DNA of 15,364 bases from CAZWEZ01 sp964632795 (GCA_964632795.1 CAZWEZ010000090.1:1-15364); one strand, 5' to 3'; counted from the stretch's first letter, positions 1 through 8,100 are shown. A program made the numbers and translations. Notes: generated by a model from the sequence alone, not told the origin.

Positions 1-526
1 CGAAGGCGAAGGGACGGGCCGGGGGCGCCGAGCGGTCGACGGTGAGAACCAGGGGCGTAGCCGCCGACAGCGCCCGCCGGCCGCCCCCCGGCACCGCTTG
101 GACCATCGAGACGCCGTCGGCGGCCAGGGAGACGGCGACGATCCCCGGGGCCAGGGCGTAGCCCAGGGCCTCGGCCAGCATGTAGGGGACCAGGCCGCTG
201 TCCTCGCCGGCCTCGGCCCGGACGCCGGCCAGGACCAGGCCCGGGCGGCGCCCGGACAGGTAGGCGGCCAGCGCCGGCAGCGGGTCGGCCCCGGGCGGCA
301 GCTCCAGGACGGTGAGCCGCTTCAGCCCCATGCCCAGGTAGTCCCTCAGCGCCGGGCTCGAGGGATCGCCGGCGTGGATCACCTCGACAGACTCGGCCCC
401 CGAATTCAGGGCCAGTTCGACCGCCCGGGCGTCGGCGTCGGCGCGCCGGGCGCGGCCCGACGCCGGATGGCGGCCGGGCGAGACCAGAACGGCGGCCTCA
501 CATCGCTTCTTGGTATCAGTCGCCAT
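1..526 (-). CDS. etfB: Electron transfer flavoprotein beta-subunit-like protein of the dgc cluster (3' end outside window)
   Basis: Small subunit of an electron transfer flavoprotein that would shuttle electrons from the demethylating flavoproteins encoded upstream to the membrane. The ATG is at 526-524 and 175 codons are visible before the left edge, out of roughly 250 usual for the family. The N-terminus reads MATDTKKRCEAAVLVSPGRH, followed by a basic SGRARRADADARAVELAL segment, then VIHAGD, YLGMGLKRLTVLE and later EDSGLVPYMLAEALGY. These are the EtfB-type nucleotide-binding fold elements as they appear in dgc-linked ETFs. It overlaps the end of etfA by 11 nt (516-526), which implies translational coupling; the Shine-Dalgarno is weak (GAGAG). 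The order dgcA-dgcB-etfA-etfB matches the dimethylglycine catabolic locus known from Pseudomonas aeruginosa. The AMP-binding C-terminal part cannot be checked because it is cut off. Confidence 0.84.
   Translation of the reverse strand, partial: MATDTKKRCEAAVLVSPGRHPASGRARRADADARAVELALNSGAESVEVIHAGDPSSPALRDYLGMGLKRLTVLELPPGADPLPALAAYLSGRRPGLVLAGVRAEAGEDSGLVPYMLAEALGYALAPGIVAVSLAADGVSMVQAVPGGGRRALSAATPLVLTVDRSAPPARPFAF
500..516 (-). repeat. 17-bp exact repeat, copy 1 (etfA/etfB junction)
   Basis: acatcgcttcttggtat, shared exactly with 3433-3449. On the minus strand it begins at the last base of the etfA stop and lies within codons 4-9 of etfB. The ATG it contains is out of frame with etfB and is followed at once by TGA. 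Confidence 0.8.
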
Positions 527-1550
527 CGGTTCTCTCGGCGATCAGCCGGCGCAACGCCGGCATCACCTGCTGGGCGTCGGCGATCACCGACAGGTCGGCG
601 CGGGCCACCATCCCGGCGTGGGGGTCGGTGTTGACGGCGACCACGCACCGGCAGCCGGCGATGCCCTGGATGTGCTGGACGGCGCCCGAGATGCCCAGGG
701 CGATGTAGCAGCGCGCCCCGACGATGGTCCCCGAGGCGCCGACCTGGCGGTCGCGGGGCAGGTTGCCGGCGTCGCAGGCCACCCGGCTGCCGCCCTTGGC
801 GGCGCCCAGCGCCAGCGCCAGGTCGTGGAAGGCCCGCCAGTCGGTGACCCCGCCGCCGCCGCCGAGCACGACGTCGGCCTCGGCCAGGGGCACGGCGTCG
901 GGATCGAGCGCCAGCAGCCCGTCGTCGCGCAGCCGCGCATCCACCGTCACCGCGCATGCCGGCAGAGGCCGCGCCTGGCGCCGCTGGTCGCCCGGCGGGT
1001 CGGCGGATTCGGCGGCCAGCAGCAGGATCCGCGGGGCCTCCATCTCGAAGTCGGTCCGCCCGCCGTCGCCGCGCCGGACAACCCGCCCCCCCGACAGGGC
1101 GACCACGTTGCCGGCCGCCCGGAGGCCGAGCCTGGCGGCCAGCCGGCGGCCGGTATCGCCGCCCCCGGTGACGGTGTCGGGGAACAGCACGTGGCGCGGA
1201 TCCAACTCCTCCACCGCCGCCAGCACCGAGGCCAGACGGACTTCGGGGGCGCTATCGGCGAAGGCCATCACCCGGTCGGCGGCGGCGAAGTCGTCGCTTC
1301 CGGCGAAGGCCGCCAGGACCACCGCGCCGTCGAGGGAATCGGCGATTTGACGGGCCGCCCCCAGGACGTCGCGGTCGTGGGACGACAGCCGGCCGCCCGC
1401 CAGGTCGGGCACCGCCAGCACCAGGCAGGCGGGGTCGTCGATGATCTTGACGGGGCGGGGCGGGGCGGCCGCCGCCGGCTTCTCTTTTGGCTTTGGCGCG
1501 GCGGGGCGTTGGCGCCCGCGTTCGGCGCGGGGGTCTCGTCGGCGGGCCAT
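516..1550 (-). CDS. etfA: Electron transfer flavoprotein alpha subunit (FAD-binding)
   Basis: Alpha subunit of ETF, which binds the redox-active FAD and pairs with the EtfB encoded next. It is 344 aa from the ATG at 1550-1548. The C-terminal FAD domain is clear: QVGASGTIVGARCYIALGIS at about 269-288, then GAVQHIQGI, and VVAVNTDPHAGMVARADLSVIAD at about 303-325. This matches the QVGxxGxxVxxxxYxAxGISGAxQH and INxDPxAxxxxxADxxVxxD pattern of ETF alpha chains. Residues 1 to about 35 form an extra basic Arg/Lys/Ala/Pro-rich N-terminus not found in housekeeping EtfA; its role is unknown. The start codon shares one base with the dgcB stop (TGATG at 1552-1548), so it is almost certainly made by translational coupling. 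Its position directly after dgcB points to a dedicated ETF for this pathway rather than the general fatty-acid ETF. Confidence 0.9.
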   Translation of the reverse strand: MARRRDPRAERGRQRPAAPKPKEKPAAAAPPRPVKIIDDPACLVLAVPDLAGGRLSSHDRDVLGAARQIADSLDGAVVLAAFAGSDDFAAADRVMAFADSAPEVRLASVLAAVEELDPRHVLFPDTVTGGGDTGRRLAARLGLRAAGNVVALSGGRVVRRGDGGRTDFEMEAPRILLLAAESADPPGDQRRQARPLPACAVTVDARLRDDGLLALDPDAVPLAEADVVLGGGGGVTDWRAFHDLALALGAAKGGSRVACDAGNLPRDRQVGASGTIVGARCYIALGISGAVQHIQGIAGCRCVVAVNTDPHAGMVARADLSVIADAQQVMPALRRLIAERTDGD

Positions 1551-3436
1551 CACGCGCCCTCCACCGCGCCCAGCAGCAACTCGGCGACGTCGGCGACCTC
1601 GGGGCGGGGGCGGACCACCCCTTCGAGCATCACCGCGCAGGTCGGGCACGCCACGGCGACGATGTCGGCCCCGGCCGTGCGCGCCTGGTCCATGCGCATG
1701 TCCGGGATCCGCCGTTGGCCGACGACGTCGGTCAGTGCCGCCCCGCCGCCGCCGCCGCAACAGTGCGAATTCAGGCCCCAACGCTCCATCTCCACCGGCT
1801 CGGCGCCGATCGCCCGGATCAGAATGCGCGGAGCCTCGATCTCGCCGTTGTAGCGGCCCAGGTAGCAGGGGTCGTGGTAGGTCACCTTGCCGGCCTCCCT
1901 CGGGGCCGTGGTCAAGGCGCCGGATTCGAGCAGCCCGGCCAGCAGGGCGACGTGGGAGACCACCGTATAGGTCCCGCCCAGCGCCGGGTAGTCGTTGCCG
2001 AGGCAGTTGAGGACATGGGGGTCGGCGGTGACGATGCGCTCGAAGCGGCGCTTGGCCAGGGTCTCGATGTTGAGGCGGGCCAAGTCGCGGAACGTCGCCT
2101 CGTCGCCCAGCCGGCGGGCCAGGTCGCCGCAGTCCCGTTCCGCCGCGCCGAGGACGGCGAAATCCACCCCGGCCCGCCCGAGCAGCTTGACCACGGCGCG
2201 CAGGGTGCGCTGGTTGCGGAGGTCGAAGGCGCCCTCGCCGAGCCACAGCAGGACGTCGCACGACCCGCCGTCCTCCAGCACCGGCAGGTCCAGGTCGGCG
2301 GCCCAGTCGAGACGGCTCTCGGGCGATGCCCCGGCGGCGTTGTCGGTGGTCCGCAACTCCTCGAGCGCATCGGCCCCCTTGCCCGGCACGGCGCCCAGTT
2401 CGAGGGCCTGGAAGCGGCGCAGCTCGATCACCGCGTCCACGTGCTCGATCATCATCGGGCATTCGTGAACGCAGGCCCGGCACGTGGTGCAGGCCCACAG
2501 GGTGTCGGGATGGATCAGGGCGTCGCGACCGACCAGCGGCCGGTCGGGGCCGCCGGTGGCCGGGGGCAGCGGCCTGAGCGTGCTCCGGTAGGTGGCTTCG
2601 CCCTCGCCGAGGGCGGTGGCCAGCACCTGGATCAGCTTCTTGGGGTTCAAGGGCAGGCCGGCGGCGAAGGCCGGGCAGACCTCCTTGCAGAGCCCGCACT
2701 CGACGCAGGCATCGAAGCCCAGCAGCCGGTTCCAGGCGAAGTCGGCGGGCGTTTCGGCGCCCAGCTTGGCCGCCTCCAGGTCCAGCGGCTCGAGCGCGCA
2801 ATCGGCGGTGTTGCTTGCGAAACGCCCGGGGCGGGGGTGGAACGCCAGGTGCAGGGCGCCGCAGGCGGCGTGTTTCATGGGCCCCGCCGCCATGCCGACG
2901 ATCAGCTCCAGGCAGCCCCAGGCGGCGAAGGTGGCGACGATGGCCTGGAGCCACCAGATGGACTCCGACAGGGCGAACAGCCCGACCGCCTCCAGAGTCG
3001 CCGCGAAGAACCCGGCGGCGAAGGCGAGCAGGGCGAAGGGCAGCAAGTTGAAGGCGCCGCCCGACAGCCGGGGCGGCTTATTCGACCACCGCCTGACCCC
3101 GGCCAGGACGGCGCCCATGGCCATCACCGCCAGCAACACCAGCAGCGGCCAGGCCAGCCACGCGGCGTCGAACCGCAGCCCGTGGACGATTACCACCAGC
3201 ACCGTCGAGGCGATGAAGCCGCCGGCCGCCATGGGGTGCATGACGGCGCTGAAGCGGTGGCGGGAAACGACCTCGTGGAGATCGACCATGTAGCGCCGGG
3301 GCAGGGCGAGGATGCCGGCGAGGACATCGACGGACGCCGCCCGCCCGACCCGCCAGCGCCGAGAGCGCAGCCCAACGCCGAGGACGGCCAAGGCGATGGC
3401 GGCCAGGATCAGGAACCTAAGGACGTCGGCTAACAT
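1550..3436 (-). CDS. dgcB: DgcB-like membrane-bound Fe-S/CCG-domain oxidoreductase
   Basis: Membrane electron carrier related to DgcB and HdrD/GlpC-type ferredoxin subunits; 628 aa. The first ~185 residues contain about five hydrophobic helices (roughly 4-22, 66-86, 94-113, 130-150, 160-183). Two 4Fe-4S motifs follow: C244-x2-C247-x2-C250-x3-C254-P and C316-x2-C319-x2-C322-x3-C326-P. Two CCG-type domains come next. The second is well kept (HDPC at 520-523, HCCGGGGG from 558, CPTC at 597-600). The first is degenerate, with DPHVLNCLGNDYP near 472-484. By analogy with the family it likely oxidises ETF or its dehydrogenase partner and reduces quinone, acting like a local ETF:quinone oxidoreductase; that step is inference. 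The start lies 21 nt after the dgcA stop with an AAGAAG-type ribosome site that is part of a 17-bp repeat described separately. Confidence 0.9.
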   Translation of the reverse strand: MLADVLRFLILAAIALAVLGVGLRSRRWRVGRAASVDVLAGILALPRRYMVDLHEVVSRHRFSAVMHPMAAGGFIASTVLVVIVHGLRFDAAWLAWPLLVLLAVMAMGAVLAGVRRWSNKPPRLSGGAFNLLPFALLAFAAGFFAATLEAVGLFALSESIWWLQAIVATFAAWGCLELIVGMAAGPMKHAACGALHLAFHPRPGRFASNTADCALEPLDLEAAKLGAETPADFAWNRLLGFDACVECGLCKEVCPAFAAGLPLNPKKLIQVLATALGEGEATYRSTLRPLPPATGGPDRPLVGRDALIHPDTLWACTTCRACVHECPMMIEHVDAVIELRRFQALELGAVPGKGADALEELRTTDNAAGASPESRLDWAADLDLPVLEDGGSCDVLLWLGEGAFDLRNQRTLRAVVKLLGRAGVDFAVLGAAERDCGDLARRLGDEATFRDLARLNIETLAKRRFERIVTADPHVLNCLGNDYPALGGTYTVVSHVALLAGLLESGALTTAPREAGKVTYHDPCYLGRYNGEIEAPRILIRAIGAEPVEMERWGLNSHCCGGGGGAALTDVVGQRRIPDMRMDQARTAGADIVAVACPTCAVMLEGVVRPRPEVADVAELLLGAVEGA

Positions 3437-3449
3437 CGCTTCTTGGTAT
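3433..3449 (-). repeat. 17-bp exact repeat, copy 2 (dgcA/dgcB junction; contains the dgcB start)
   Basis: This copy carries the AAGAAG ribosome-site region and the dgcB ATG (3436-3434). Similarity to the etfB copy continues with gaps for about ten more bases downstream. Confidence 0.8.
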
Positions 3450-3457
3450 TGGTTATT

Positions 3458-5500
3458 TCAGAACTCCTTGCACAGCCGCAGGCCGTCGAAGATGGCGGCG
3501 TGGACGTTGCGGCTGGCCACCGCGTCGCCGATGCGGAACAGCATGAACTTCCCCCCCGGGTTGTTGGAAATCTCCTGCGGCCGGCCGTCGATGAAGGCCC
3601 GGATGTCCAGCTCGCCGAGGTTGATGGAGTCGGGCTTGAGGGCGAAGTAGAGGTCGTCGGCGGGCAGGGTGCCGTGCTCGGCCACCACTTGGTCGATCAC
3701 CCGTTCCTCCTCGGCGTTGTTGTATTCGTTCCTCAGCACCGCCACCATCCGGTTGCCCTCGGCGTAGACCTCCTTGAGCCTGAGGTCCGGGGTCATGATG
3801 ACGTCCAGCGTGTGCAACTCGCGCAGGTGGACGGCGAAGTTGGTGCAGCCCATCTCCTCGGCGGTCATCCGGTCGGGCGTCACCAGTTCCACCTTGGCCC
3901 CGCGCTTGGCCATGAACTCGGCGCACGAGGGGCCCTGGTGCTGGCCGTTGTCGTCGTACATCAGCACGCTGTCGCCCGGCGCCACCTTGGAGCTCAGGAT
4001 GTCCCACGAACCGACCGCCAAGGCGTCGCCCTTGAAGCGCCCCTTGTTGGGCCGGCCGCCGGTGGCGACGACGACGATCTCCGGGTTCTCGGCCTTGACC
4101 ATGTCGGCGCTGGCCTCGGTGTTCAGCCGCACCTCGACGCCCAGCTTGCCGACCTGGGCGTCGAGCCACCGCACGATGCCGGCCAGCCCCTCGCGCCAGG
4201 TCGCCTTGGCGGCCAGGTTGATCTGGCCGCCGGTCCGCTCGGCGGCCTCGAACAGGACCACCCGGTGGCCGCGCTCGGCCGACACCCGGGCCGCCTCCAG
4301 GCCGGCCGGGCCGGCGCCGACGACAACGATCTTGCGGCCGCCCTTCTCGGCCTTGGGGACGATGTGGGGCATGGTCGCCTCGCGCCCGGTGGCCGGGTTG
4401 TGGAGGCACAGCGCGGGGGCCCCCATGTAGATGCGGTCGATGCAGTAGTTGGCGCCGACGCACTCGCGGATGTCCTCGCCGCGGCCCTCCATCAGCTTCT
4501 TGACCAGGTGGGGGTCGGCCATGTGGGCGCGGGTCATGCCGACCATGTCGACGTGGCCGTCCTCGACGGCGCGCGCCGCGGTGGCGATGTCGGTGATCCG
4601 CCCGGCATGGATCACCGGGATATCGACCTCGGCCTTGACCCCGCTGGCCAGGTACAGGAAGGGGGCCACCGGATAGGCCATGTTGGGCATGATCGGGGTC
4701 AGCGACATGTGGGTCGAGGCGTTGGAGTGGAAGATGTTGAGGTAGTCGATCAGGCCGCTCCGGGCGTGGGCCTTGGCGATCTCCAGGCAATCCTCGGGGT
4801 TCAGCCCGTCGTCGATCATCTCGTCGCCCGACATCCGGATGCCGACCACGTAGTCGTCGCCGACCTGCTTCCTGATCTCTTCCAGGACCTCGAAGCCGAA
4901 GCGCATCCGGTTCTCCAGGGAGCCGCCGTACTTGTCGGTGCGCCGGTTGATCGACGGCGACCAGAACTGATCGACCAGGTGGTGGGCGCCGTAGATGATC
5001 TCGACGCCGTCCATCCCACCGTCCTTGCAACGCCGGGCCGCCTGGCCGAAGTCGCCGATCACCCGGGGGAAGTCCCAGTCCTCCATCGCCTTGGGGAACG
5101 AGCGGTGCTGGGGCTCGCGCACCGGCGAGGACGAGATCGGCGGCAGCCAGTCGCCGCCGCTCCAGTGGGTGCGCCGGCCGGTGTGGGTAATCTGGCAGAT
5201 GATGTGGGCGCCGTGCTTGTGGATGCGCTCGGCGAACTCCTGGAAGTAGGGGACGATGCGATCGGTGCTGGCGTCGAGCTGGCCGAAGGTCGCCGGGCAG
5301 TCGGCCGACACCGGGCTCGAGCCGCCGATCAGGGTCAGCCCGATGCCGCCCTTGGCCTTTTCCTCGTGGTACAGCTGGTAGCGCTCCTTGGGCATCCCGT
5401 CCTCGGCGTAGGCCGGGGCGTGCGAGGTGCTCATGATCCGGTTGCGGATGGTCAGGTTCTTCAGCTGGATCGGTTGAAGCAGGGCATCGTAGTTTGCCAT
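3458..5500 (-). CDS. dgcA: DgcA-like N-methyl amine demethylase (OYE-family FMN/Fe-S/FAD oxidoreductase)
   Basis: Demethylating flavoprotein of the trimethylamine dehydrogenase / DgcA / N-methylproline demethylase group; 680 aa. An N-terminal old-yellow-enzyme TIM barrel (about 5-345) contains QITHTGRR (103-110), YGAHHLVDQF (170-179) and the signature INRRTDKYGGSLENR (184-198). A Fe-S linker region follows (C347, C353, C365), then a C-terminal FAD/NAD(P)-type module with VVVGAGPAGLEAA (392-404). One usual cluster ligand is Ala350. The ATG at 5500 is 3 nt after the stop of the upstream flavoprotein gene, with TGAGG about 9 nt before it overlapping that gene's end. The expected reaction is oxidative N-demethylation of a tertiary or secondary methylamine such as dimethylglycine, with electrons passed to ETF. 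The exact substrate cannot be read from sequence; sarcosine, N-methylproline or a related betaine product are alternatives. Confidence 0.9.
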   Translation of the reverse strand: MANYDALLQPIQLKNLTIRNRIMSTSHAPAYAEDGMPKERYQLYHEEKAKGGIGLTLIGGSSPVSADCPATFGQLDASTDRIVPYFQEFAERIHKHGAHIICQITHTGRRTHWSGGDWLPPISSSPVREPQHRSFPKAMEDWDFPRVIGDFGQAARRCKDGGMDGVEIIYGAHHLVDQFWSPSINRRTDKYGGSLENRMRFGFEVLEEIRKQVGDDYVVGIRMSGDEMIDDGLNPEDCLEIAKAHARSGLIDYLNIFHSNASTHMSLTPIMPNMAYPVAPFLYLASGVKAEVDIPVIHAGRITDIATAARAVEDGHVDMVGMTRAHMADPHLVKKLMEGRGEDIRECVGANYCIDRIYMGAPALCLHNPATGREATMPHIVPKAEKGGRKIVVVGAGPAGLEAARVSAERGHRVVLFEAAERTGGQINLAAKATWREGLAGIVRWLDAQVGKLGVEVRLNTEASADMVKAENPEIVVVATGGRPNKGRFKGDALAVGSWDILSSKVAPGDSVLMYDDNGQHQGPSCAEFMAKRGAKVELVTPDRMTAEEMGCTNFAVHLRELHTLDVIMTPDLRLKEVYAEGNRMVAVLRNEYNNAEEERVIDQVVAEHGTLPADDLYFALKPDSINLGELDIRAFIDGRPQEISNNPGGKFMLFRIGDAVASRNVHAAIFDGLRLCKEF

Positions 5501-5503
5501 GTC

Positions 5504-7942
5504 TTATGACCTCAGGGCCTCGTTCTCGGGATCGTAGGGGCTTTCGGCGATCACCGTCGCCTTGTGGCTGGCGCCCAGGATGCCGATCTCGACCTCGGTG
5601 CCGACGGCCGCCATGTCGGGGGGCAGGAAGCCCAGCGCCAGGCTCTTGGCGACCCGCCAGCCGTAGCCGCCCGCCGTCACCCGGCCGATCATCCTGCCGT
5701 CCTTGCTCAGCGGCCCGTTGCCCAGCGCGTCGGCGTCGGTGACGTCATGGACTTCCAACGTCACGAACTGGTTCTTGAAGCCCTTCTCCTGCCACGCCAG
5801 CAGGGCGTCGCGGCCGATGAAGTCGCCCTTGTCGGGATGGACGAAACGCTCCAGGCCCGATTCGTAGGCCGCGTACTCGATCGACATCTCGGTGCCGACC
5901 AGGCGGTAGGACTTCTCCAGGCGCAGCGAATCCATGGCCCGGATGCCGAACGGCTTGAAATCCAGGTCCTTGCCGGCCTCCATCAGGGTGTCGAAGATGT
6001 GGTTCTGGTACTCCATCGGGTGGTGGATCTCCCAGCCCAACTCGCCGACGTAGTTGATCCGCAGCAGGCGGACCGGGGCCATGCCGACCAGGGTGTGGCG
6101 GCCGGCAAGCCACGGGAAGGCGTCGTTGGACAGGTCGGCTTCGGTGACCCGGGCGAACAGCTCGCGGGACTTGGGCCCGGCGACGACCAGTACCCCGACT
6201 TGGTTGGTGATCGGGTCGAGGCGCACGCTGCCGTCATCGGGCAGGTGCTTGTCCAGGTAGTCGTAGTCGTAGCGTTCGAAGGCCCCGGCCGAGACCAGGT
6301 AGAAGCTGTCGGGCGCCTCGCGCATGACCGTGAACTCGGAGCGCACCCCGCCGTGGATGTTGAGCGCGTGGCACAGGTTGATGCGCCCGATCGCCTTGGG
6401 CAGCCGGTTGGCGAACAGGTGATCCAGCCACGCCTCGGCGCCGGGGCCCGAGACCCGGACCTTGGCGAACGCGGTCATGTCCAGCATGCCGACGTTCTGG
6501 TGCACGTTCCTGCACTCGTTGCCGACGTGCTCGAAGTAGTTGGTGCGGCGGAACGACCACACGTCCTTTCCCTCGACGCCCTCGGGGGCGAACCAGTTGG
6601 CCCGCTCCCAGCCGTACTTCTGGCCGAACACGGCGCCCAGCGCCTTGAGGCGGTCGTAGCACGGGGCGGTGCGTAGCGGCCGGCAGTCGGGCCGCTCCTC
6701 GTTGGGGTAGTGAATGGTGAAGACGCTGCGGTAGGTCTCCTCGTTCTTGGCGATCAGGTAGCTCTTGGTGGCGTAAGGGCCGAAGCGGCGCGATTCGACG
6801 CCCAGCATATCGACCGTCGGCTGGCCCTCGACCATCCATTCGACCAGTTGCCAGCCGGCGCCGCCGGCCGCCGTGATGCCGAAGGTGTGGCCCTCGCTGA
6901 GCCAGAAGTTCCTGAGCCCCCAGGCCGGGCCGATGATCGGGTTGCCGTCCGGGGTGTAGGCGATGGGGCCGTTGATGACCTCCTTGACGCCGGCCTCGCC
7001 GAAGATGGGAACCCGCTTGATGGCGGCCTGGATGTGGGGCTCCAGGCGGTCGAGGTCGGCCGGGAACAGGTCGTTCTCGAAGTCCTCGGGCACGCCGTCG
7101 ACCAGGCACGCCGGGGCGCCGGCCTCATAGGGGCCGAGGATCAGGCCCTGGTTCTCCTCGCGCATGTAGTAGGAGGCGTCCGATTCGCGCAGCACCCCCA
7201 TCTCCGGCAGGCCTTTTTCATGGCGCTCGATCAGCGCCGGATGGGCCTCGGTGACGATGTACTGGTGCTCGACCGGGATCACCGGGATGTCGAGGCCGAC
7301 CATGGCCCCGGTCTCGCGCGCGTGGTTGCCGGTGCAACTGACCACGTGCTCGCACGTGATGTCGCCCTTGTCGGTCTTGACCAGCCATTCGCCGCCCGGT
7401 TTGCGCTCGATTGCCGTGACCTTGGTCCGCCGGTAGATCTCGGCGCCGCCGTTGCGGGCCCCGATGGCCATCGCCTGGGTGACGTCGGCGGACTGGATGT
7501 AGCCGTCGTCGGGGTGGTTGATGCCCCCGACCAGGCCCTCGATGTCGCACAGCGGCCACAGCTCCTTGATCTGCTCGGGAGTCACGAAATCGACCCGGAC
7601 ACCGATGGTCTCGGCGGTGCCGGCGTACTGGTAATACTCGTCCATGCGGTCCTGGTTGGTGGCGATGCGCAGGTTGCCGACCTTGCGGAAGCCGACGTCC
7701 TGGCCGGTTTCCTGTTCCAGCTTGTCGTAGAGATCGACCGAGTACTTGTGGACCTGGCCGACGCTGTAGCTCATGTTGAACAGCGGCAGCAGGCCGGCGG
7801 CGTGCCACGTCGAGCCGGCGGTCAACTCGGTCCGCTCGCACAGCACCGAATCTTCCCATCCCTTCTTCTTGGTCAGATGATAGAGGACACCGCAGCCGAC
7901 GACGCCGCCACCGATGACGACTACGCGGGCATGAGATTTCAT
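5504..7942 (-). CDS. DMGDH/sarcosine dehydrogenase-like FAD oxidoreductase with GcvT folate domain
   Basis: First gene of the minus-strand operon; 812 aa. The DAO-type FAD domain has the dinucleotide fold VVVIGGGVVGCGVLYHLTKK near 7-26. It also has GSTWHAAGL at 43-51, in which His47 sits where dimethylglycine and sarcosine dehydrogenases attach FAD covalently. IAYTPDGNPIIGPA (327-340) and GHTFGITAAGGAGW (351-364) close the domain. An FAO_M-like linker (about 370-425) and an aminomethyltransferase domain (about 430-800) follow; the latter normally delivers the released methyl carbon to tetrahydrofolate as methylene-THF. The usual acidic folate-site Asp appears as Glu536 in GGVRSEFTV. The ATG at 7942 is preferred over an upstream in-frame start at 7993 because a strong GGAGG lies just before it and the fold begins at once. 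It is probably cytoplasmic, with ETF as electron acceptor. The substrate is uncertain among N-methylated glycines and relatives. Confidence 0.9.
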   Translation of the reverse strand: MKSHARVVVIGGGVVGCGVLYHLTKKKGWEDSVLCERTELTAGSTWHAAGLLPLFNMSYSVGQVHKYSVDLYDKLEQETGQDVGFRKVGNLRIATNQDRMDEYYQYAGTAETIGVRVDFVTPEQIKELWPLCDIEGLVGGINHPDDGYIQSADVTQAMAIGARNGGAEIYRRTKVTAIERKPGGEWLVKTDKGDITCEHVVSCTGNHARETGAMVGLDIPVIPVEHQYIVTEAHPALIERHEKGLPEMGVLRESDASYYMREENQGLILGPYEAGAPACLVDGVPEDFENDLFPADLDRLEPHIQAAIKRVPIFGEAGVKEVINGPIAYTPDGNPIIGPAWGLRNFWLSEGHTFGITAAGGAGWQLVEWMVEGQPTVDMLGVESRRFGPYATKSYLIAKNEETYRSVFTIHYPNEERPDCRPLRTAPCYDRLKALGAVFGQKYGWERANWFAPEGVEGKDVWSFRRTNYFEHVGNECRNVHQNVGMLDMTAFAKVRVSGPGAEAWLDHLFANRLPKAIGRINLCHALNIHGGVRSEFTVMREAPDSFYLVSAGAFERYDYDYLDKHLPDDGSVRLDPITNQVGVLVVAGPKSRELFARVTEADLSNDAFPWLAGRHTLVGMAPVRLLRINYVGELGWEIHHPMEYQNHIFDTLMEAGKDLDFKPFGIRAMDSLRLEKSYRLVGTEMSIEYAAYESGLERFVHPDKGDFIGRDALLAWQEKGFKNQFVTLEVHDVTDADALGNGPLSKDGRMIGRVTAGGYGWRVAKSLALGFLPPDMAAVGTEVEIGILGASHKATVIAESPYDPENEALRS

Positions 7943-8045
7943 GATTCTCCTCCCCTCCGGCGCCGCCGTCGATTGTCCCTTTGCGGCGGGCATTTAATTG
8001 CTTATGTAACGAAGTACCCGGGCGCCAACATAGCACAGAGGTTTT

Positions 8046-8065
8046 CGGGAAATAGCCGGGAAATA
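8046..8065. repeat. Tandem CGGGAAATA direct repeat, 11-bp period
   Basis: The nonamer cgggaaata occurs at 8046-8054 and again at 8057-8065. The 11-bp period is about one helical turn, so both copies would face the same side of the DNA. The self-complementary cggtaccg follows at 8066-8073. The block ends 35 bp before the MttB-like start, where an operator or activator site would be expected. The protein that would bind is unknown. Confidence 0.5.
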
Positions 8066-8070
8066 CGGTA

Positions 8071-8088
8071 CCGAAACGGAATCTTCGG
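8071..8088 (+). promoter_or_regulatory. Small inverted repeat before the MttB-like ribosome site
   Basis: CCGAA (8071-8075) and TTCGG (8084-8088) pair across an 8-nt loop and end 1 nt before the GGAGGG ribosome site. It could be half of an operator or a weak hairpin in the leader. Five base pairs is little support by itself. Confidence 0.25.
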
Positions 8089-8100
8089 CGGAGGGCTGCG

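Larger units (their letters stand above)
7943..8100. promoter_or_regulatory. Divergent intergenic control region between the flavoprotein operon and the MttB-like gene
   Basis: The 158 bp separates two divergent starts and contains the only AT-rich island nearby (7991-8010, catttaattgcttatgtaac), plus a cluster of repeats at 8046-8088. Both flanking genes have strong ribosome sites (GGAGG before 7942, GGAGGG at 8090-8095). I could not assign convincing -35/-10 pairs on either strand. A shared regulator acting on both directions is an inference from the layout; no regulator gene is in the window. Confidence 0.5.

Noticed and set aside
1487..3433. A 648-codon plus-strand open frame opposite dgcB
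   Set aside because: Antisense shadow with Gln/Gly-rich composition; DgcB has full Fe-S and CCG motifs on the other strand.
3443..5509. A 688-codon plus-strand open frame opposite dgcA
   Set aside because: Product is rich in His, Gly, Val and Asp with no domain, and it is an exact antisense shadow of a clear DgcA homologue. Long antisense frames are normal at this GC content.
7943..7993. Upstream in-frame start adding 17 residues to the DMGDH-like protein
   Set aside because: The extension would be translated through the GGAGG ribosome site that fits the ATG at 7942 perfectly, and the FAD fold begins right after that ATG.
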